From NCBI RefSeq assembly GCF_022581195.2, contig NC_061459.1, positions 6,448,001 to 6,512,000 of the forward strand: a stretch of DNA of 64,000 bases. Direction: 5' to 3'. The notes below the pieces were generated by a model. The model had not been told where the DNA came from, searched no databases, and saw only the letters and a program-made list of their open reading frames with translations. Made by a program: the position numbers and the translations under genes. The DNA comes from Helicoverpa zea (Eukaryota; Arthropoda; Insecta; Lepidoptera; Noctuidae). Below are positions 57,401-64,000 of the stretch, one piece after another (positions within the stretch are counted from its first letter, which is position 1; each line of letters opens with the position of its first letter).

Positions 57401-60400
57401 TAGTTATATCTTCAAGCTTCTTCTAGTAGCTAATCACATTAAAAAAACAACTGAAATAAGCAAATAATAAGGTTTAAATTGTAATAAAATAATAATGGAA
57501 GATTTTATACGAACCAACATAAGCTGTGTAGGTTTGCGGCAGCAGTAGTAAGCTAAGGAATCCGCTAATCTGGTTCCAGCAATGTCGCACACCTGGAATG
57601 TTTTAATAATACATTGTATAAATCTAGTACTAGTAGTAGAAAATTCAGTATTAGTCCAATAATAAATTCATTTAGTTAGGCCCTTTACAATAACAATAAA
57701 AAAACTGTTACATATCACAGAGTCAGTATAAAAATTAACCACCACAAATAACAAATACTTTAGTCCTTTCTTAAATATTCACGAATAATTCACACACGAG
57801 ACAGTTCGCAATGAGCAATAAACACTGTTTATAATAAGTAGCACACACCTTGAGTATGGTCTCGGCGGTCCTGTCGAACGAGTGCTCATCTCGGCACTGA
57901 GCGAGGCTCAATAGCCCGCGCCGGCTTTTGTATGCCATATGCAATGCCCTACGAATAATAGTACAATAGCTATATTTTCATCAGCTCATGTTTATGCTAT
58001 GAAAGACAATAGTTATTAATACAACAACTATAAACTATACACTTTTGTTTTATAAACACCAGTGCGACTAGAATTTCTAAGTTTCGCTTGTATGAGAATC
58101 TTCTCATTGTTAATTAGACTGCTGTTGAATAATTATTTATTTTAATTAACATGTTATTGACCCGCATTTTACTGTATTGGTTTATCACTTTGTGTATCGA
58201 AACACGTGTTGTAATGTGCTAAACGGTTTTGGTGATTTTCTGAACAAAAAGACACTAAAACTACTTCATTATAGCTGAATAGCAGGTAAGATAGTTAATA
58301 TCCCAACCATATGAATTTTAATTTAATGTAAAACTTTGTCATAATTACTTTGTATAGCATCTATTAGCAATATTTCCATCTCACAGCTCTACAAGAATTA
58401 TAATGTTACAAAACAATCTTGATACTTTACATACCCTGGTAAAGGATCTTCGCAGTTGGCGAGCGGTTCGGGCAACATGTTGAGTCGATCGCCGATTTCC
58501 ACGGCTTTGCCCGTGTCGGCCAGCAACCAGGTAGCGGCCACACCCACTAGGTTTGCCCACCATTCCATTACAGGGTCCCAGCAGCCTGTAGGTTAGTAAA
58601 TTGTGTTTTGTACTATAAAATGAGGAAGAAACATGGGTTTCTTTCGTATAACAGGGTTTCGGCCATGTCTAAAAACCTATAATCTGAAGAGATTGTTTGG
58701 TTGAACGTCCTAATCTCATACGCTATTTCAGTCAGATTTGAAAATCTTTCAGAATTTGATAGCTAATTTATCGTGGAAGGTCACTTTTATATAAATAAAA
58801 CGTCGTTTAGTAAACAACTTGAAAATAATAATATCAAAATCAGTTTAGTGATTTATCCGCGTAAGTCAAGAACCTAAACAAGTAATTTGTAAGATTTTGG
58901 TTCCTAGCTCTAAAACTCCAAAATCCACAAAAAAAACATTACTTTAAAAGCTTCTTGTAGGTACAGGACTCACCAGTATGCTGAGGGGCATCAGTAGACA
59001 CGTCATCAGTGATCAGTTTGATCAGCTCCAGCACATCGCGGGTATTGCTTCGCTCGTCAGCACACAGCAGCATTTGCAGACTCTTTTGAAGAAGCTCCAG
59101 ATGGTAAGCCTACGACAGTTAATAGTAAAAATTAGAACTCCCAAGTACTCCCAATAACCTGTTGCAATAAGTACTAAAACTATGCTAAGTGTCACTGGAA
59201 ATAAAACAAAATAAGTATCTTTTCCTTTATTCCTAATGAGACTTATACTAAACTGACTTAAAGGCTCTATACTTTAAAATGGATCATTGCAAGAATAGTT
59301 TAATATCGTCCTTTGTGTATCCATTTGTTAAATTACATTCATGAAGATAGAAAATGCAATTTAATAATGCAGATTCCCTCGATTTTTTATATATAGTATG
59401 GTACCTATATAAAAAATTCGAGAGAATCTGCATTATTAAATTGTATTTTTGAAAATACCGTTGCTAGCTATAAATTATCTCCTGAACTTATCTGAAAAGA
59501 CTGATCTTATTTCTTCTATAGCTGTTTAACCATATCTTAAAGAAGTGGGAACCATATCTATAGATCCTGTTTATTTTATACATGCTTAACCATATCTAAA
59601 GAAGTGTATAGGGAGTGTAGACATTTGTTTATTTTTATAATATTTAGAAATCCGATACTTTTCAGTATCAAAGTTTAATATTCAGCTTCATTAGCAAAAA
59701 TAATAAAACCTTCCGTGTGAACATTCCGCAGCCCCTTTCTAAGGATTATCTAACACCTTTATTATAGTTTATATTGTAGTCAAAAGATAAGCTATTATGT
59801 CATAATATTGATATGTGGAAGCTAAACTATGTTCCCCACCTGATTACACCTGAGTCATCAGTGTAACAATCAGATTGTTTTAATTCATTTCGTCCCTACC
59901 AGCTGCTAGTGACGTCACATTCATAACAAATAAATTGTTCTATAGTAAAACAGTGCTAGTCTAGTACACGAACGACTTCTGAACAACACGTATTAATTAG
60001 GTTCTTCGCCGAATATACATATTGACGGGTTGCAGTCTTGAGTTAGTCATTATGTTTCATATTCCTTGTAGAAGTACATAACTGTCATATCTGCTATGAA
60101 GTGAAGTTGTGATGATTATAGTGCACAGATCACCAACCAAAAAATGCAGGTAAAACAAGTGACTGGCTAAAGTTAAGGTGCAAAACACTTTCTTGTGGAA
60201 AATAAAACCACAAGACATCCAAAAGTTGGCCTTTCCATAGGGCTACTCCCACAGTGCCGCCGGGTTTATGCCGTGCGGCATGCCACCATATCCAAGCAGT
60301 AAACGTGAAAGTAATACGCGGTTGGGCTACCGGATATTTCTTTGCAGCAATGCTGGCTGCCGATTCACCGTTACTGTCGCCCTCATGTAGCTATTGCATT

Positions 60401-63400
60401 TAGCCAATATTACATAGATTTAATTAAAACTACGACTCACCCTCATAGCATAAGCCAATGGATCAGCAGGGTCAGGCAGCCTGCAGAACAGAGCTGCAGT
60501 AGCTGGGTTACGTTCGTAAGTCCAGCGTCGCGTGCGCAGGAACCGCATGCCCCGGGGGCTGCCCACCCAGCGTAGACGCACCGGCCATTCCGAGAGAGAG
60601 TCGGCACATGACACGCGGCACAGGCTTAGGTAATAACTGGCGACAGAAATTATTGTTAATGTATTACAGGCCTTCCCAATTTTCTATTTATATGTTGTTT
60701 TGCTTTATAGAGAAAGAATTCCGACATAAACTTCATACAAACAATGACAAATTCCTATCCCTAGTAAGAAAAACTTGCTCAATTATTCTCCGTGTGAAAG
60801 GAGGTCTGTGTGAGTGGGACGATAAAAAGGCTGAAATTTAATTTAGTAAGAAAAACAACAGACAGATTATTGTAAACGGTCGTTAGAGATTATATCTCTA
60901 CCCTGATAGGTAACTATTATTGGTTGCTAATGTTATTTATTTAAAGTAAGTATATAGTTATGAATTCATGCTATTTTTATAAATAAAGAGAAAAACGGGA
61001 GAAATGTGGAATGTAAGTCATAGTGTATTCCAATTCTCTGATGTCTAATTCCAACAGTGGTATCATGTCGTAGGCAGTAAGTACCAATAATGCTGCAGTT
61101 TCAACACAGGAAGTGGTGAAGGGTAGGCAATTTGGAGCTCCCAAATTGCCTTTTGTCTCACGTTTAAAAAGTGCGGTTTTACTGCCAAATTATATAAGCT
61201 TGAGTACATATATTTGCACTTTCCAAAATAAATTAGTATTTTTTTGTTCAGTGATTTTATTTTCCCTTTCTTAGCCCCCCATCCAAACACTTACCCACAC
61301 AACCAATTGCCGAACTTGGGCATATAATCCTTGAAGACCAGTGCTGCGGTAACATAGGTATCAGCCAACAGATGTCTGTTGCCGGTCACTTCAGCTAAGT
61401 TGACTGCTTGTAACGCTAGAAGCACTCGCTCGCTGCGGCCGCTGTGGCTTGACAGTATCTCTAGCTGTGCGAGACGGTGGGATACGGTTGATACTTCAGC
61501 CGCCCAGTGTTGCGTAGCTCGGCGTGATGGGCTTCGGAATGGAATGTTTGATTTATATATCATATATAGTCGAGTAGCTGTGCTTGTCTGAACTGCTGCT
61601 TGAGTATCCCCAACAGCAAAAATGTGCGAAATGACTTCATTGCGTATGCGAACGGCGTCTAACTACAGGAGGCAGAGTTATTTAACGGGGACTTTACGAC
61701 TCCTTTAGCGTGAATTAAACCGGTAACAGGAAGTAAGTTGAATCCCAGGGGGATTCTTATTAACTTTGTATCACTTGTTTAAACATGAAACGATCTAGGT
61801 AACAGTAACAAAAATATAAATATTCAATTAAATAATAAAACTAAGTTGTTTTATTTACTGCTTTTTATTTGCTCAAAATGCTTAGTATAAAAAATAAATG
61901 AACCTACTTTTTTATTGCTTTTCATTGATCTGTTTCATTTCAATGCACGTATTTTTACTGGGTATTCTAGAATTTCAATGTAAAAAAGAAACTAATGATG
62001 TTTAAAAAAGTTTGCATCCCAACCTGTCACTCCACAAATCACCAGCTCTCCTCGCAAGGAAGGCACCAAAGGGCAGTCGTTGTAGCATCTGACGTAATAC
62101 AGCGGCGATGAGAGCAGAGTACTTCGCGTGTCCCTGCCCACCCGCCTGCACACTCTTGCCTGACACCGCCAGACTCCGGTGCAATTCCAACCGAGCGTTT
62201 TCTAAGTCACCCTGCCAAGTATAATGAAGTATGATAAGAATTTATCATGTCATTTTGGAGTAAATGTGGTGTTTTAAAGTAAGTATGTAATAGGGGTGTC
62301 TGCTACTGTCTCGATTGTCTAGCCTTTTCCCAACCACGTTGAGGTGGGCTTCCAGTCTCACCGGTTATACCGGAATACAGGTATTACTATTAACTCACAA
62401 TCCTACCACAGACTAAATCAAAAACCCGCACCATATTTTCGAAAACAGCAGGTTAAGTTTCCAACGCAAAGATAGGAGGGTTTTAATCATATTCTTATTG
62501 CAAAGATTAGGTTCTAATTGTATTCTTGTTGGTATGAATATTAACTTTTAAATAAATAGAAAGTGAAATGCCTTCAGGACAGCAGTTGTAAAGTTACAGA
62601 TTAGATGAGTTGGTTTGAAACAATATTTGCAAAGAGGAAGCATGCTTTTATTGCTTTATGGTAGATAGAACATATCATATCAAACAATCTTCAATAAAGA
62701 ATCAAATATATATTCTCACCTTTTTTATAAAATTGTCCGCTTGTCGTTTATGTTTGTAAAAAAGTCCAGCTTCTTTCGATTGTGATTTTGGTACAGAGTC
62801 GCCATACACTAATAACTTGATCAGACATCCTCCCAATACAAGGAAATTTATCATGTATATGAAGAAAGTACTGAATAACCAAGCTCCCCATGACATTCCC
62901 GTCGAACCTAAAATTTACAAACAATTGTTAATAATAAGAAAGGCATAGAATAATAATACTATTATAGACATATAGATATTATTACCCATTAAAAGGTACT
63001 TCTACTTCTAGGACTGGGGTGTCGCTTTTGACCTATTTAATTGTTAGATAAAATGGTACTTACTAAAATCATCATCAGCCAATATTTTCCTTTGATCAAC
63101 CCTTGCAGAGAAATCAGTGACAGAAGACTCCATCATGAAGTTACCAAAGAATGAACTGAATGGGTTGAAAGCTATTAAACCAACCATAAAGGCACACAAC
63201 GCCAGCCGGGAATGGTCGCCCATACCCATAACAATCTTCGAGTTTGAGTACTTATCTTCAACCTGGAAATAATTTAACAATAGATCAGACATATCACCAG
63301 AATTTCACATTCTGGAATAACTTAAAATTTTATAGGATTTTTGTTTCTTACAAACAGATTCAAAATTGTTACCACTAACCAATTTGAAAAGTTATCTCAC

Positions 63401-63853
63401 TGTTATACTATTCTCGATTAAACATAGGCTATATTATATCCCATTATGGCATTATGTCAGTATTACCCATGGGATATGAGTAAACCACTGGAAAAAGGCT
63501 ACATATAGTAGCAAATAACCAATCAGAGTTTCTGGTACACATTTTCGAGTACATGATTATTTTTTGAACCAACATCCTATTAAGGAAGATGTTCTCAATT
63601 GGAATGTATATTTTTAAGTTACCTTATACTCAGGCGAAGAAGGTGAATCACTGTCAAACCCGTGTGGTGAACTGGACGGTGATGAGATGTCGCTGTGCGG
63701 AGGAGTGTAAGTAACATCAAACTGTGGCTCCTTCACTCCAGACTTCTGGAACGCCAGCTTTAGAGCCATGTTCTCTTGTTTTAAACGAGTATTCTGATTC
63801 TGCAGGTACTTTATGTATTCTATTGTTTTCCTTAATATAGCTGATTTGTTCAA
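54478..63853 (-). CDS. SREBP: Sterol regulatory element-binding protein, 3' thirteen coding exons (5' part beyond window)
   Basis: Exons (minus): 63,623-63,853; 63,064-63,262; 62,720-62,907; 62,024-62,211; 61,295-61,531; 60,441-60,624; 58,974-59,109; 58,435-58,585; 57,849-57,948; 57,515-57,592; 55,659-55,838; 55,079-55,214; 54,478-54,695. Joined they read 741 residues and a stop with no remainder. SREBP is a membrane-bound transcription factor controlling lipid synthesis; Scap escorts it to the Golgi, where S1P and S2P release the bHLH-zip domain. Visible in order: helix 2 and leucine zipper, DHSRLALC before TM1, luminal loop with RKIL (RxxL-type S1P site), TM2, and the long C-terminal regulatory domain. 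The activation domain, basic region and helix 1 lie past 64,000. The acceptor of the fifth listed exon (GAAG|CCC at 61,532) is weak but the length matches the vertebrate family exactly. Confidence 0.95.
54885..55082. mobile_element. Short insertion flanked by 13-bp direct repeats at an SREBP splice donor
   Basis: AAAGCCTACCTTT occurs at 54,885-54,897 and 55,070-55,082. The 172 bp between them include inverted ends TTTAAATAAAACTACTTTT / AAAAGTAGTTTTATTTAAA and TTCCGACGTTTCGGATTC, a common lepidopteran repeat. The right-hand copy spans the donor of the SREBP exon 55,079-55,214, so the left-hand copy is a duplicated donor (AAAG|GTAGGC on the minus strand). Confidence 0.7.
55440..55492 (+). repeat. 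SINE 3' tail fragment, plus orientation
   Basis: GGAAGCCTACCCCAACATTG, GGGAAAAGGCTCGGAGGATG and ATGACA form the tail of the SINE family, here on the plus strand in an SREBP intron, next to an oppositely oriented fragment. Confidence 0.8.
55515..55622 (-). repeat. SINE fragment, minus orientation, degraded
   Basis: CCCAACTATATTGGAGTC, CAACCAGATGCAGCCGAACA and CATGGAGCGACTACCTATAT match the SINE family with many substitutions. Confidence 0.7.
56011..56473. mobile_element. Harbinger- or piggyBac-like element, about 455 bp, in an SREBP intron
   Basis: Ends GCCATGTATTCACTGGGAAAC and its complement (CAGTGAATACATGGC) are flanked by TTAA (56,011-56,014 and 56,470-56,473; TAA if Harbinger). Inside are many GTTTC(T/A)GAAAC palindromes and a perfect 16-bp hairpin (56,298-56,313 / 56,323-56,338). 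A frame ending at 56,255 contains MSPEEVVLLCGAYIYL then a basic stretch, resembling a Harbinger transposase N-terminus. It is non-autonomous and lies in the same intron as miR-33. Confidence 0.72.
57330..57398 (-). ncRNA. mir-33: microRNA miR-33 precursor in an SREBP intron
   Basis: On the minus strand, the sense strand of SREBP, the 5' arm at 57,372-57,392 is identical over 21 nt to human miR-33a as I know it (seed UGCAUUG; begins GUGCAUUGUAGUUG). The 3' arm at 57,336-57,355 (TGCAATATTACTACAAGGCA) pairs with it over about 16 of 20 positions, and the loop is 16 nt. It lies about 120 nt downstream of the SREBP exon ending at 57,515. In vertebrates miR-33a and miR-33b sit in SREBF2 and SREBF1 introns and repress cholesterol-efflux and fatty-acid-oxidation genes; an SREBP-linked miR-33 is also reported in Drosophila. 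Expression as part of the SREBP transcript is inferred. Confidence 0.95.
58672..58812 (+). mobile_element. Decayed Helitron fragment in an SREBP intron
   Basis: CTGAAGAGATTGTTTGGTTG, AACGTCCTAATCTCATACGC, ATTTGAAAATCTTTCAG and TTTATCGTGGAAGGTCA match the interior of the Helitron at 39,697-40,087 with many substitutions. Both termini are lost. Confidence 0.6.
59351..59448. repeat. Long near-perfect hairpin in an SREBP intron
   Basis: Arms of about 43 nt (59,351-59,393 and 59,406-59,448) match with two substitutions and one indel around a 12-nt loop. The core is TTTAATAATGCAGATTC. It lies in the 1.3-kb intron between exons 60,441-60,624 and 58,974-59,109. It does not match miR-33. It may be a foldback element or a small-RNA precursor. 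Confidence 0.8.
62024..62211 (-). CDS. SREBP: SREBP exon: start of the C-terminal regulatory domain
   Basis: The exon starts in phase 0 with GDLENARLELHRSLAV and ends LARRAGDLWSD plus two bases. It aligns by eye with the QADRDLARGDFAQA...AGGL region of vertebrate SREBP. Joining to CCC at 61,531 restores a 31-residue spacing (AG[D/G]L to [A/H]QL) equal to the human protein, which decided the next acceptor. Confidence 0.88.
62318..62385 (-). repeat. SINE tail fragment in an SREBP intron
   Basis: AGCCTTTTCCCAACCACGTT, GGGCTTCCAGTCTCACCGG and GGAATACAG match the SINE family seen at 24,585. Confidence 0.7.
62720..62907 (-). CDS. SREBP: SREBP exon: second transmembrane segment
   Basis: Encodes the end of the luminal loop (SSTGMSWGAW), TM2 (LFSTFFIYMINFLVLGGCL) and the post-TM2 LLVYGDSVPK, comparable to the LFVYGEP motif of vertebrate SREBPs. 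It then enters the cytosolic C-terminal domain (HKRQADNFIKK). Confidence 0.92.
63064..63262 (-). CDS. SREBP: SREBP exon: first transmembrane segment and protease sites
   Basis: Encodes MGDHSRLALCAFMVGLIAF with NP in the membrane helix (the helix-breaking pair needed for S2P cleavage at Leu-Cys in this family). A luminal loop with VDQRKILADDD follows, in which RKIL fits the RxxL recognised by S1P. The vertebrate DRSR motif before TM1 is DHSR here. Confidence 0.92.
63623..63853 (-). CDS. SREBP: SREBP exon: helix 2 and leucine zipper of the bHLH-zip domain
   Basis: A 77-codon phase 0-0 exon. LNKSAILRKTIEYIKYLQ is helix 2 and QNTRLKQENMALKLAFQ continues as the zipper. A Ser/Pro/Asp-rich linker (HSDISSPSSSPHGFD) follows. 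The basic region with the SREBP-specific tyrosine must be encoded in the next upstream exon, outside the window. Confidence 0.93.
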
Positions 63854-64000
63854 CTGGAAGTAGGGAGAAATTAAAATCATATCCAATTAGAATCCATTGG
63901 ACTTCTTTTGATCTCACCTATAAACTTATTGTTATCCTATAGAAATATTGGAAAAAGCTTGATAATAAGTTGACATACTTATAAGAAAAGTAATTCACAT

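Noticed and set aside
59351..59448. The intronic hairpin as the miR-33 precursor
   Set aside because: It lacks the UGCAUUG seed; the true miR-33 hairpin is at 57,330-57,398.
61532..61660. Extension of the SREBP exon upstream of 61,531, with VISHIFAVGDTQAAVQT
   Set aside because: The frame is open, but no acceptor there fits the two-base phase left by the previous exon, and the residues do not match the family. Starting at 61,531 restores the family spacing exactly.

Overview
The window is nuclear DNA from a moth or butterfly (Lepidoptera, probably a noctuoid; the family-level guess is inference). It is AT-rich. Genes have GT-AG introns and arthropod-type TATA boxes. One gene encodes a lepidopteran ENF cytokine (growth-blocking / paralytic peptide), and tRNA-derived SINEs, Helitron, Harbinger-type, hAT-type and RTE copies of lepidopteran type lie throughout. 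I found no tRNA, rRNA, CRISPR array or prokaryotic feature.

Layout. Positions 1-9,750 are intergenic with transposon debris, including a restriction-like-endonuclease ORF at 8,113-8,865 (-). Positions 9,796-12,943 (+) hold a secreted, extremely proline-rich protein gene in which one signal-peptide exon can join either of two alternative last exons. Positions 13,818-15,394 (-) hold three small secreted precursors that all end in C-x2-G-x6-G-x-C-[K/R]: a classical ENF cytokine and two ENF-like peptides. A further unknown secreted protein lies at 15,845-16,282 (-). A five-exon gene for a secreted poly-serine protein spans 19,117-25,248 (-), with transposons in its introns. From about 25.3 to 46.1 kb the window is gene-poor, with a Helitron, an 83-bp minisatellite, a Harbinger-like element and a decayed coding-like stretch.

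From 46.1 kb the genes are housekeeping: a coiled-coil protein (46,138-47,558, +), intronless ribose-5-phosphate isomerase (48,698-49,492, +), centrin (51,941-53,336, -), and the 3' thirteen coding exons of SREBP (54,478-63,853, -), whose 5' part lies beyond the window.

The best single find is intronic. The SREBP intron between 57,514 and 55,839 carries, on the sense strand, a hairpin whose 5' arm matches human miR-33a over all 21 nt (57,372-57,392). Vertebrate miR-33 also sits in an SREBP intron, so host gene and microRNA appear to be kept together. Other main points are the ENF cytokine cluster, the alternative last exons of the proline-rich gene, the duplicated poly-serine exons, a probable target-site duplication that copied an SREBP splice donor, and several long perfect hairpins.

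Exon coordinates were derived by hand from splice signals and reading-frame continuity. All the multi-exon reading frames given here close without a remainder.
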